From Megaustenia siamemsis (taxonomy: Eukaryota > Mollusca > Gastropoda > Stylommatophora > Ariophantidae): a stretch of 64,000 nt of DNA. The stretch lies in NCBI GenBank assembly GCA_032433765.1, contig JAVIAB010000073.1, forward strand, positions 54,473,787 through 54,537,786. Reading direction: 5' to 3'. The position numbers and the translations under genes are program-made. Positions within the stretch are counted from its first letter, which is position 1. Every line of letters begins with the position of its first letter. The notes beneath the pieces were generated by a model. That model saw nothing but the letters and a program-made list of their open reading frames with translations. It had not been told where the DNA came from and ran no database searches. Below are positions 12,509 to 22,253 of this stretch, in pieces.

Positions 12509-13178
12509 TCATAAACTAAGAAAATTCTCAAGACCTACAATTAAATATCACAGTTGAGGGAATACATCTGGAGACAGTCCAGAATTACAACTACCTAGGA
12601 CATACTAGAACCAATGATGGAAAATGCAAAACTGAAATAAACAAAAGAATAGGTATGGCAAAAAGTAATTTTAATGCCATGAAAACATACTAACAACAAA
12701 ACAAATATCAGCAAGGCTTTAACTAAGAATGGCAAAATGTTACATCTTCTCAATACTCCTGTATGGTGCAGAAACATGGACATTAGACAAGAAAACAGAA
12801 TAGAAAATTGAAGCCTTTGAAATGTGGATTTATAGAAGAATAGGTAGAATTGGATGGAAACAAAAGATAACAAACGATGAAGTTTTAAAACAAGTAAAAA
12901 TAAAAAGAGAACTGCTGAACACAATTAAGACAAGACAAATGAAATTTTTGGGGCATGTTAAAAGACACAACAGCCTACTAAAAGTAATATTGGAAGGAAA
13001 ATACAAGGCAAAAGAGGCAGAGGCAGACCAAGACTAACATGGACGAGTAACATCAAAAGATGGACAAGTCAATCTATGTCAGCCTGCACCATCAAAGCAA
13101 GAAACAGAGTAGAATGGCGATCCATCGTAGCCAACCTTCGTTGCGGAGAGGGCACACGATGATGATGATGATGATGAT
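12509..13178 (+). mobile_element. RTE-like retrotransposon (5' truncated), inserted into an I-like copy
   Basis: The plus strand reads a decayed RTE-like C-terminus (LYGAETWTLDKKTE region, then a frame with MWIYRRIGRIGWKQK and LNTIKTRQMKFLGHVKRH). It ends in a (GAT)n tail at about 13,158-13,181. The 11-bp GATGGTATCCA flanks both sides (12,498-12,508 and 13,179-13,189), a target-site duplication. A sister copy lies at 46.32-46.91 kb. Confidence 0.85.
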
Positions 13179-13860
13179 GATGGTATCCACTGGATGACCC
13201 CTCTCTGGAAGTTATTGCACAGTTGGTCTAGGTGTGTTCTCAAGTCATCTAGCTCACTGTTCCTGGGGTTTTTTAGAACTATTAGGACTGACAGTGCATC
13301 AGTCACTATCATCAGTTTCTTGTGTATGTTATTTTTGTGTTGCATAGCAGTTTTGCAGCGTCTTTGAGAGCTTAAGTTTCTGCTTTATAGTTGTTTGAGA
13401 ATTTCCTAATAGCTATTGACTTGATGATCTCTTCCTGGTTATTCAGTCTCAAGAGCACACCTACTCCACCATTTCAGGTGGCATTTGTAGCAGAGCCATC
13501 TGTGCATGTGTGACCAGGAGTCCTGTGGGTAGTTGTCGTATGTGTGTTTTTCTGTTATGTGTTTTCTGTCTGTTTCTGGTTGGGTGCCTTTTTAATGATT
13601 TCTGTTATGTGTTCCTTAAGTTCTGGTATTTTGTGTTTCCCATGAGGAGTCATTTATGGCTTTCGGCATTGTTTGGGACAGTACTGGGTCACTAGTTGTC
13701 AGTTCTTTGGAGATTGCAGCAAAGTTGCTCCTCTTTAGTCTTCCTTTTCCGAAACCATTTATTCTTTGGTGCATGGGGTGGATACCTTTTCCTCCCCAAA
13801 TTCTTCTTATTTTAGTTTCTTCTGTTCCACTTTCAGCAGACAACCGCTTCTCTTAATCGT
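13179..13860 (-). mobile_element. I-like retrotransposon, RNase H and upstream part of the split copy
   Basis: The minus strand reads an RNase H region (TDALSVLIVLKN, LDDLRTHLDQLCNNFQRGVI) and, upstream of it, a LKRSNFAAISKELTTSDPVLSQT-like segment found also at 36.1-36.2 kb. The frame is broken several times. Together with 12,046-12,508 it forms one copy. Confidence 0.8.
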
Positions 13861-13885
13861 CCGCCATTAAAGTAAATACGATGGC

Positions 13886-14140
13886 GTAGAGCAGATAGAG
13901 TGTGCCATTAGTTTATGGCTAGTCGTGATAGAGCAGACAGAGTGTGTCATTAGTTTATGGCTAGTCGTGATAGACCAGACAGAGTGTGTCATTAGTTTAT
14001 GGCTAGTCGTGATAGACCAGACAGAGTGTGCCATTAGTTTATGGCTAGTCGTGATAGAGCAGACAGAGTGTGCCATTAGTTTATGGCTAGTCGTGATAGA
14101 GCAGACAGAGTGTGCCATTAGTTTATGGCTAGTCGTGATA
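13886..14140. repeat. 42-bp minisatellite, about 6 units
   Basis: A unit reading GATAGAGCAGACAGAGTGTG followed by CCATTAGTTTATGGCTAGTC recurs every 42 bp. The length is a multiple of 3, so a repeated peptide frame is produced without implying a gene. Confidence 0.95.
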
Positions 14141-14900
14141 TCTGTGCACTTCGGCCCGAAACATCCGTCTTCAGAAAATTATCTAATAATGAATAACATG
14201 TTTTGTTTCTTTTTTGAAAAGCAGTACAAGCCGTCACAGTACATCCGGAATTTCCACCCCAAATGGCAATCTCTTGTAATTACAGATATAACTTTTTATA
14301 TTAATGATTCCTTCCCAACAGGCTTTATGGTGCCTTGCCTCGCATCTTTACTGTTTGGCACAATGACATCTACCACAAATCTCAAACTAGATTTCAAGAA
14401 ATTATTTCCTTGACAGATTCGACCCCCACTCCATGTGGTGCCCAATTTCTGTAATATATAAGAAGGGAAAAAAAGGAGGAAACAAACAAATGCCTGTATA
14501 TTATTTCAACCAAGAAATCATGGTGAGAAATTTAACTCATTTCTTATATTTCTGTCAATTGTTTAAAAAGAAAGGAACTGAAATAGTGAGACAGAAAATC
14601 ATTGTCGAGAAAAGCAAAATGGCAGGTATCGACTCTCATGCTGTGACTTAGAAATGAAACCTTTAGGGAGGGACAAGCATACAAGCCTTGTGTGACGTCT
14701 GACGTCACCGGAAGTGTGTTCGATTGAGCCAGATCGTTCTTTGCCTTTATTTTATTGAGGACTCATAGTAGCATGTCCAGTTGAAGAATTCGCTTTCCTG
14801 TCTTTTGTTTTACGCTATTTGGCAAAATTGCCATTTAGTCTGTAATGGCTTCTTGACGTCTTGAGCCCATTGTCTACAAGATTTATCATTTCTAGTTCTT
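14141..14900. other. No recognisable gene
   Basis: Short frames at 14.15-14.41 and 14.43-14.65 kb show no domain I recognise. No splice-bounded exon is convincing. Confidence 0.45.
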
Positions 14901-14902
14901 TT

Positions 14903-15195
14903 TGTATGTATCAGATGTATCCAATGTATCAGATGTATCCAATGTATCAGATGTATTCAATGTATCCAATGTATCAGATGTATTCAATGTATCCAATGTA
15001 TCAGATGTATCCAATGTATCAGATGTATCCAATGTATCAGATGTATCCAATGTATCAGATGTATCCAATGTATCCAATGTATCAGATGTATCCAATGTAT
15101 CCAATGTATCAGATGTATCCAATGTATCAGATGTATCCAATGTATCAGATGTATCCAATGTATCAGATGTATCCAATGTATCAGATGTATCCAAA
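14903..15195. repeat. 18-bp (2 x 9 bp) minisatellite ATGTATCCAATGTATCAG
   Basis: Alternating 9-mers ATGTATCCA and ATGTATCAG or ATGTATTCA give an 18-bp period. Frames on both strands are open (MYQMYP; DTSDTL; VSNVSD) purely because of the repeat. Confidence 0.96.
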
Positions 15196-15199
15196 TCTG

Positions 15200-16030
15200 T
15201 TGATCTTGCGAGATGAATCTGGTTTTAAAAAAAATGTTTTTTTCTTTGTTTGATTGAGTCCACTGCCAGTTTTAATTTATTTTCATTTCCAATTTAGGAC
15301 CAATTACGAGGGTTGCATTGAGGCATAGGCTGAACATTACAATTAAAGCTGTATAAAGCTAAAGAAGAACTCCACACAACAATCACATTTATAATGAGAA
15401 CTTGTCTGAAGATGTGAGCAACAAGATACACACGCAAGAAGAGGAATCAAAACACATAGACACATTATCATTAAGATGCTGGTACTTTTTCTATCCCTTT
15501 TATATGAAAGAAAAAAAAAGGAAAGAGGTCCTTCGCACTGCATGATGGTGTCTAGAGAATATAGGAAAACTTCCGGTTCCAAGATGGTGTAATGGAGTTT
15601 GTGTTCTATCAACCGCTGCAGTATTTTAGTTTGGAGACTGAATGAGTTCAGCTCTCTAATGTAGATCGCTGTGTTAAAGTCTACCAGGAAGTTCCACTTT
15701 AAGGATTCTGCGAGAGTGTTACGGTCTTTTCAGTAAATCAAGCGTTGTGGGTAAATCAATAGTTGACATACTTTGTGAGTACTAATCCATCGTGGTTCTC
15801 TTGAGATTGACAGATTTATAACCTAGGCGCACTAAAAGAAGAAGGGCGAGATGAAGATTCTGATAATGTTCACGATTAAACTGTAGCCTTGGTGAGACTG
15901 CCGGATCTTTCAGCCTAGAGGAATGTTTTATCTCAAAGAGAGCTACAGCGGGAACAGGCAAGAACTCGTATTAATCAGTTCTTAAACACCGCGGAAAGCT
16001 GAGGAGGGGATCTGAGCACATATGGCACTT
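15200..16030. other. No recognisable gene
   Basis: Unrecognised sequence without coding signal beyond short frames. Confidence 0.45.
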
Positions 16031-16034
16031 GTTG

Positions 16035-16255
16035 TTGATGTTAGAGGATATGCTGTAAGTGCCCCGTTTTTTTAACCGACCTTCGGCACATAATTATTTT
16101 GGTAATGTGGTCGGTATTACGTCAGTTCCGTCTTGCTCTCCTAGAAAAATCCGGCACCCATTTAAAACTAAGTGAATCGGGAAGTCGTCATGTCAGGATC
16201 GAAGCTGACCTCTTGACCTAAAGTTCAGTCCACTAACCACTGAGCTACAGCGGCT
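16035..16255 (-). mobile_element. tRNA-derived SINE (family A), diverged copy
   Basis: On the minus strand it begins GAGCCGCTGTAGCTCAGTGG, an RNA polymerase III box A region, followed by a degenerate box B (CTTCGATCCTG). The rest aligns by eye with the better-preserved copies at 16.49-16.75 and 26.03-26.28 kb, including the GTAATACCGACCACATTACC block. Confidence 0.8.
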
Positions 16256-16491
16256 CACTAGTTTATTGGAAAGATAATATGTATTATATTGCCGTAATAT
16301 AGACGCCAGTAAGTAGTACAATCTAAGACTTTTACTTTTCTGAGTTCTTGATAAGTTGCAAACGCTTTCGTTATAATTGTGAAAAAAAAAACATATTGCT
16401 TCAAGGTAGAACAATGTGGGTAGCATCGTACATGGCTATAGTTATCGTATTTCACTATCATTCAAACAGTTAAAGAGCTATAATATAATGT

Positions 16492-16750
16492 AAAAGTAAG
16501 TAAAGTACCCCCCGTCACGCCAAGTGGCGTATAGGGAAATATGGTGTTAGTGACCCTATATTTTACAGACCTTCAGCACATGATTTTTGGGGTAATGTGG
16601 TCGGTATTACGCCCGTGCTGCTTTTACTTTCCCAGAAAAAATCCGGTACCCATTTAAGGCTGGGTGAACCCGGAGCCGTCGGTTGGGATCGAACCCTACC
16701 CCTTGTCCGTAGTAGTCCAGTTCACTAACCACTGAGCTATCGCGGCTCCT
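16492..16750 (-). mobile_element. tRNA-derived SINE (family A) with target-site duplication
   Basis: The minus strand starts GGAGCCGCGATAGCTCAGTG (box A) and has an intact box B, GGTTCGATCCC. The body contains GTAATACCGACCACATTACC, and the 3' end is an ACTTTACTTAC-type tail. A 13-bp duplication TATAATATAATGT flanks it at 16,479-16,491 and 16,751-16,763. It is about 259 bp, a normal SINE size. Confidence 0.92.
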
Positions 16751-17074
16751 TATAATATAATGTGCAAACATATATTGGTCTTTACACAGAAAGTAGATGC
16801 ATATTGGGTTATTTGTGAAAGGTTCGACAGTGAAAAATAATAATTTGCATTATTACAAATTACCAAGTATATTCTACAGGGATGAAACGCAACGATTTAA
16901 GTAAAAGGCTGACGTTGCACAGCTCTCCGTAATTTAAATAACATCTATGAGCAGGTCAACAAAGCGACATTTCGGTAATTGATAGAAATATGTCTCATTT
17001 GTGATCATATATTTATTTCCGCTACATAAGTTATAACTTGCTATCATTGAGTTTTTGAGTTATTTGTGGGTTAT

Positions 17075-17375
17075 CATAATTACACTCCGACACGTCCATA
17101 GGTGCACAGATCTCCTCCTTAGCATGTCTCGCAGCGTCCAGCTACGACTCCAGCTCCGTGTTGTCTTCCTATGTGCCCTCTAAGTCTCTCATTTCCGACT
17201 GTACCCATCTTAACTCTCATAGCTTTCATCCGAAGGAGTGATGTCGACTCATGGTTATCACATTTCTGTGCCCTACCCCCATCTCGAGAGTATTAATGAT
17301 GTGGACCTGATGCATTAATTGACCATCTTCGACGACAGCACAGCTAGCCACCCTGTCTGCTCTTTCCCCGATGTA
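17075..17375 (-). mobile_element. RNase H-region remnant of a non-LTR retrotransposon
   Basis: It aligns by eye with 30,855-31,225 over the same blocks (CTAGCCACCCTGTCTGCTC; GGATGAAAGC region read on minus). In the better copy the minus strand reads VPGHAG and GNERADMLAS, the end of an RNase H domain. Here the frame is broken. Confidence 0.65.
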
Positions 17376-17408
17376 CCAATGCAACCATGATATCGAATGT
17401 TAATTAGG

Positions 17409-17640
17409 GAACGTGGCTAATGAACGTGGCTGATGCACGTCCCTGGTGAACGTTGCTTATGAACGTGGCTGGTGAACGTGGCTGGTGATCGTGGCTGATG
17501 AACGTAGCTTGTGATCGTGGTTGGTGAACGTGGCTGATGAACGTGGCTGGTGATCGTGGCTGATGAACGTAGCTTGTGATCGTGGTTGGTGAACGTGGCT
17601 GATGAACGTGGCTGGTGATCGTGACTGGTGAAAAGGCAGG
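17409..17640. repeat. 13-bp minisatellite with a 65-bp higher-order period
   Basis: Units of about 13 bp (GAACGTGGCTGAT and relatives) are arranged so that a block of five units repeats near 17,487 and 17,552. A minus-strand peptide repeat (FISHVHQPRSP) follows from the array and is not evidence of a gene. Confidence 0.9.
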
Positions 17641-17964
17641 TGAACGTGGTGAATAGGGGATCTGACCACTACGGAGTTGTCCGTTGTCCAATAAAGATGA
17701 TCTGTGGACTAAACTAAACCAAACATACATTTTATTGTACTTTACTTTCTCTCTGTCACACTCTTGCTCAGACTATATAAATTATGCTCTTTAAACAGTA
17801 AGATGATGTCTTTGAAAGAATATGAAGTTGCTACATTCTTCAACACAGATTCCAACTTATCTTTTGTCAACCTGACCTAAAAGTAGAAACGAAATTATGA
17901 TGTAGAATTAGCAAATAATAATAATATTTTGGGTAAATTATAATATAATGTACACGTTCTTTAC

Positions 17965-18195
17965 ACACTTTGATAGACATATTGGGTATATGGTGCTAGT
18001 TAATGGGTGATATGATCTGTATTACGTCAGAGCTGCCTTTACTTCCCAGAAAAATCCCTGGTAACAAATTTTAGAAGCTGGGTGAACCTCGGAGCCTTGC
18101 CGGTCAGAAAAAATCCACAATTTCTGGGAATCGAGCCCAGGCCCTTCTAATCAGGAAGCGAGCACATTAAACACTCAGCCAAGGGAGGCCTCGCT
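17965..18195 (-). mobile_element. tRNA-derived SINE, relative of family A
   Basis: The minus strand shows GGCTGAGTGTTTAATGTG as box A and GGGCTCGATTCCC as box B, followed by a body that shares the CCGAGGTTCACCCAGC and GTAATACAGATC blocks with family A. The tRNA head differs from the other copies, so it may be a subfamily. Confidence 0.7.
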
Positions 18196-18199
18196 AGAC

Positions 18200-18500
18200 T
18201 AGTTGGGAAAACCACCACACTAGATACCGACGTTTCGACAACTTGTATTTGTCTCCCGCTGGAAGCAACGGGATTTGTAATCGAACTTGGGGGAAAAAAA
18301 TACATCTGCTGTCCACCCAGGCGCTGGCATAAACGGGCGCAGGATTCATACCCTGGGTAGGTGTGCAATGGCGCCTCGCTCGTGATTTACGATACTTAAG
18401 GCGACGCTAGACAGGAGTCTCCGAACACCTCTGAATAGGCGGGCGAGCACATAAATGTATAAACCAGAGCGCTAAGACGCCTATGTAAGTCTCATATCTT
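18200..18500 (+). mobile_element. SINE family B, diverged copy
   Basis: It aligns with the element at 37,427-37,728: a CTAGATACCGACGTTTCGAC head, the TCTCCCGCTGG block, a poly-A run, then CACCCAGGCGCTGGCA, ATTCATACCCTGGGTAGGTG and AGGCGACGCTAGACAG, ending in GCGCTAAGACGCC. Confidence 0.75.
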
Positions 18501-18570
18501 TATCATTTACTCAGCCACGGAGGTTCCTAAATTATCATATTTTAGATTAAATTGGTAATAGATTTAGAAT

Positions 18571-19205
18571 CATCATCATGTGCCATACCGGTTGGCGTAG
18601 GTGATCATGTCCCTCCACAATCTTCTATCTACAGTGCATCGTATGATTTCTGTTGTTGTCTGTTTTCCATGCCATGACACCAAGCTATCCAGTATTTTCT
18701 CTCTTTGTCGCCCACGGTCTCTCTTTCCTTTTATTTTGCCAGTTGTAACCAAGTATTCCAACTTTCCTCTTCTCATGATGTGCCCGAAAAATGTTGATTG
18801 CTTCTTTCTGATGTTTTTTAAGAGCTCCCTTTTTGTGTTGGCCTCTTTGAGAACTTCCTCATTGGTCTTTTTATCTGTCGAGGGAACTTTCAACATTCTT
18901 CTGAGAAATCCCATCTCTGTGGCCTCTAATCGTCTTTTCATTTATTTGTCTACTGTCCATGATTCGCTTCCATAGGTCAGAATTGGTTCTATATAGCACC
19001 GATGAACTCGCTTTCTAATTTTTATTGACATAGATTTGTTGCATAAGATATTTTTCATTTTCTGAAATGCTATTTTGGCCTGAGCTATTCTGCTTTTTAT
19101 TTCTGTGGTGCGTCTCCCATCTGATGTAATTATTGTGCCCAAGTATTTGAAACGTACTTGTTTCAGATTTGTCTCGCTTATTTTTATGCTGCATGATGGT
19201 GATGG
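18571..19205 (-). mobile_element. RTE-like retrotransposon, 5'-truncated insertion with 12-bp TSD
   Basis: The minus strand reads the RTE-like C-terminus: a frame from 19,142 with GTIITSDGRRTTEIKSRIAQ and TYGSESWTVDK, then after a stop at 18,942 a frame with ATEMGFLRRMLKVPSTDKK, FFGHIMRRGKLEYLVTTG and WRDMITYANRYGT. The 3' tail is ATGATGATG. TAGATTTAGAAT duplicates at 18,559-18,570 and 19,206-19,217, so the boundaries are exact and the 5' truncation happened on insertion. Confidence 0.92.
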
Positions 19206-19239
19206 TAGATTTAGAATACAAAATAATATTTGTATCGCT

Positions 19240-19840
19240 TTTTCTTCTTCTGTTCATTTTAATAGTTTGTTATTAATAAACAAACGGCCAGTCTAAACGT
19301 TTTGTGGAGTCTTGTAATCAACAAGCTCATCCATTTTGTACGATCCGCCCCTATTATATTTTTAATACAAGGTTGGTTAAGTCTGAAGCATGTTCTTCCT
19401 TTCTTTTTTCACTGTTCTCAGCTAAGCTGTCCTTTGGTTAGATTTTGATCAATTGAGCATGTTCTGTAGGTTAGATTTAGATTCATTGAGCACGTTCTGC
19501 AGGTAACTTCTAGTTCCATAATAACGTGGAGCACACAACCTAATGTTCCTAACAGTTAATCTTTTTTATTTCATTCATGGGTCCTTTGCATTTTCTTTTA
19601 GTTACTGGTTTTGTTCGGTAAAATTTTCGTTTGGACTTTAATTAGAAATGTTTTAAAATATCTATTTTTACTTTATACACTTATTATAATGCACTAATAA
19701 TTTATTATAATGGTGTCTTGGTTCAGCGTTCAAAACATTACCATTATAGTGTCTACTGTTACTGAAACCAGTAAACGATTATTCGTTATTCTGCATCTTT
19801 TAAATAGAGAGACAGAGATAGGGAGAGCAAGATAGAGAAA
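19240..19840. other. No recognisable gene
   Basis: AT-rich sequence with two similar short blocks (a TTAGATTT...GAGCA...GTTCTG motif near 19,440 and again near 19,470). Nothing else is identified. Confidence 0.45.
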
Positions 19841-19848
19841 GAGTGAGA

Positions 19849-20384
19849 GTGAGTGTGTGTTCCAATCAACTCGTCCCACTGTTTCTAATGTTGATACATT
19901 GTACTAAGTACTTTCGTGAGTGTGTGTTCCAATCAACTCGTCCCACTGTTTCTAATGTTGATACATTGTACTAAGTACTTTCGTGAGTGTGTGTTCCAAT
20001 CAACTCGTCCCACTGTTTCTAATGTTGATACATTGTACTAAGTACTTTCGTGAGTGTGTGTTCCAATCAACTCGTCCCACTGTTTCTAATGTTGATACAT
20101 TGTACTAAGTACTTTCGTGAGTGTGTGTTCCAATCAACTCGTCCCACTGTTTCTAATGTTGATACATTGTACTAAGTACTTTCGTGAGTGTGTGTTCCAA
20201 TCAACTCGTCCCACTGTTTCTAATGTTGATACATTGTACTAAGTACTTTCGTGAGTACGAGTTCCAATCAACTCGTCCCACTGTTTCTAATGTTGATACA
20301 TTGTACTAAGTACTTTCGTGAGTGTGTGTTCCAATCAACTCGTCCCACTGTTTCTAATGTTGACACATTGTACTAAGTACTTTC
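19849..20384. repeat. 67-bp minisatellite, 8 units
   Basis: A unit starting GTGAGTGTGTGTTCCAATCA recurs every 67 bp (for example at 19,916 and 19,983). The copies are almost identical; one unit near 20,254 reads GTGAGTACGAG, and the last has one substitution. Near-identity suggests recent expansion. Confidence 0.96.
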
Positions 20385-20387
20385 TAT

Positions 20388-21265
20388 TTATCTATTGACC
20401 CTTCGAGCTGTGGCCGGCCCACAGGGCATAGACCCAGATACTCTTTCTCTTTTTCTAAATTTTCTTTCTAGCTGTCTAAATCCTTGCAATAAAACATTTA
20501 TCAAATCCCGCCATTTGTCCCTGTTCTGTGCAAGCATCCCGATCTCATTGAGGGAGTCGATTCCTACTGCCTTTGCCTCTCTGATCAATGTTCTTCTCAG
20601 TGTTTCTCTGGGTCGACCTCTTTTCCTCCTACCTATTGTTTCCCACATGAGGGCAACTTTGTTATTCGGTTATTATCTCTTCTCATCACATGTCCAACAT
20701 ATGACCATCGTCTTTTCTTGGTTACTGATGATAATAGTGATTGATTGGTGATTTCTCTAATTTCTTCATTTGTTTTGAATTCGTTCCACGCTATACCAAG
20801 TATTTTCCATAGACTTTTATTTTTCAATGCGTTCAACTTTGTTTCTAAGTCTCTTGTTTTCCGGCTGTCGCATGAATATGTGAGGGTTGATTGTATGTTT
20901 GATTTGAATAGTCTAAGTTTTGTTTTTCTGCTGATGAGTTTTGATCACCACATCTTCTCTGGGATCTTGAAGGACAATACTGCTTTAGGCTATTCTGATT
21001 CTAATTTCTTTACTAGCATGATTGATCTCAAGCCCTGTTTTGCTGGTTATTGATGATAGTTCATTTGTGTTTTCCTGCATAGTTTATATCTGACTGCTGA
21101 AGAGGACTAAGTCCTCCAACTGACCTCCATGTATCCATTCGATGCTTTTGTTACCAGTGCAGCATTTCTTCATTATGAAGTCCATAACAACTCCAAACAA
21201 TAGGGGCGATAAAATACATCCTTGTTTAACATCAGTTTCTATTAAGAAACATTCGCTCAGTCTTT
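20388..21265 (-). pseudogene. Non-LTR retrotransposon reverse transcriptase, C-terminal half (broken)
   Basis: The minus strand reads VKQGCILSPLLFGVVMDFIM near 21,175-21,235, the RT motif B block, then a GGQLEDLVLFSS segment where the catalytic YADD/FADD motif should be but is degraded. Downstream are WSYVGHVMRRDNNRITKL and GRRKRGRPRETLRRTLIRE, the conserved tail, with WRDLINVL at the end. Several stops and shifts interrupt it. The tail differs from the other copies, so this is a separate family. Confidence 0.8.
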
Positions 21266-21269
21266 TCTC

Positions 21270-22110
21270 TGTACTGTAAGTGTATAAAGTAATAGTACTA
21301 ATTACTTCTACAACTAAATTTGCCCAGTAAAAATGGATGATGTCAATACTATGGAAAGAACGGAAATTAACCGATCTTGATCAACGTGCTGAGACAGAAG
21401 ATAAAATGGTTTTTCAAAGTGATGATATTGTCTCGTGAATTCATGAAGAGGAAAAGGAAGCGAAGCTCAAGACTGACGAAATGATAAATGCGATAGTATC
21501 AAACAAACTCTGTAACAACAGACATGAACAAGTTTGCAGTGGTCAAAAGAGCGATAAACAGAACTTTGTTTTTGCCTCAAAACTCGAATGGATAAAACAT
21601 TAAGTGATGGACACAAATGAAAAATAATTTTTGTCCCTGTTTTCCACTTCTTTCTCTCTCATATTCTCTTAGTAACGCAGCTTTTCAAATTCTTCCCGCC
21701 GTTTTAAGGAGCAGTCACATTTTGTAGTTAACGAGCTTGGTTCAACTGAATTCAGTCAGGACCAAAAGATCGTGGTGATGTTGCTATTTCCTTCTATAGT
21801 AGTGTCATACACCGGGCACAAACACTAGAATTGTCCTCTGCAATCAACATGACAATTGTCGAAAAATAAACCTCATCAACAGAAATAAACAGAATGGAGC
21901 AAGACTAACATTCGTTAAAAAGGGAAGGTAGGAAGTGGAGAATGTATTGTTTACCTTAGATAAAAGGGAAAGTTGAAAGCAATCCCACCCCTCTCCAATG
22001 TATATATACTGAGACGCAATTGCGTATCATCGATTGCTAGTCCTCGAGGAAAGTTAAGTATGTGTGCTGTGAGCGCCTTTACAAAGCAAATACTGCATAC
22101 TTTAATTTGT
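21270..22110. other. No recognisable gene
   Basis: No coding signal I can name. A CATCATCATC tract at about 22,120 marks the tail of the next RTE-like copy. Confidence 0.45.
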
Positions 22111-22111
22111 C

Positions 22112-22253
22112 TTTATTCATCATCATCATATAGTACGGGGCCTGCTGGCGTAGGTGATCATGTCTCTCCACAACTTTCGGTCTCGATAGTTGTTTATCAT
22201 TTCTGTTGTTGACCTTCTGCCAAGCCATTCTCTTAAGCTGTCTGGTATTTTTT
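22112..22253 (-). mobile_element. RTE-like fragment, 3' side of the copy interrupted by hAT
   Basis: It matches the 3' tail of the RTE-like family (complement of DRKLWRDMITYA and of the EWLGRR block). Homology stops at 22,253 and resumes at 25,238 with the expected next bases. Confidence 0.85.

Noticed and set aside
14861..15253. Met/Tyr/Pro-rich protein and its antisense partner
   Set aside because: Explained by the 18-bp minisatellite; no start context, domain or splice border.
16492..16750. Functional tRNA gene
   Set aside because: Boxes A and B are present, but the rest does not fold as a tRNA, there are several dispersed copies with the same non-tRNA body, and target-site duplications flank them. 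It is a SINE.
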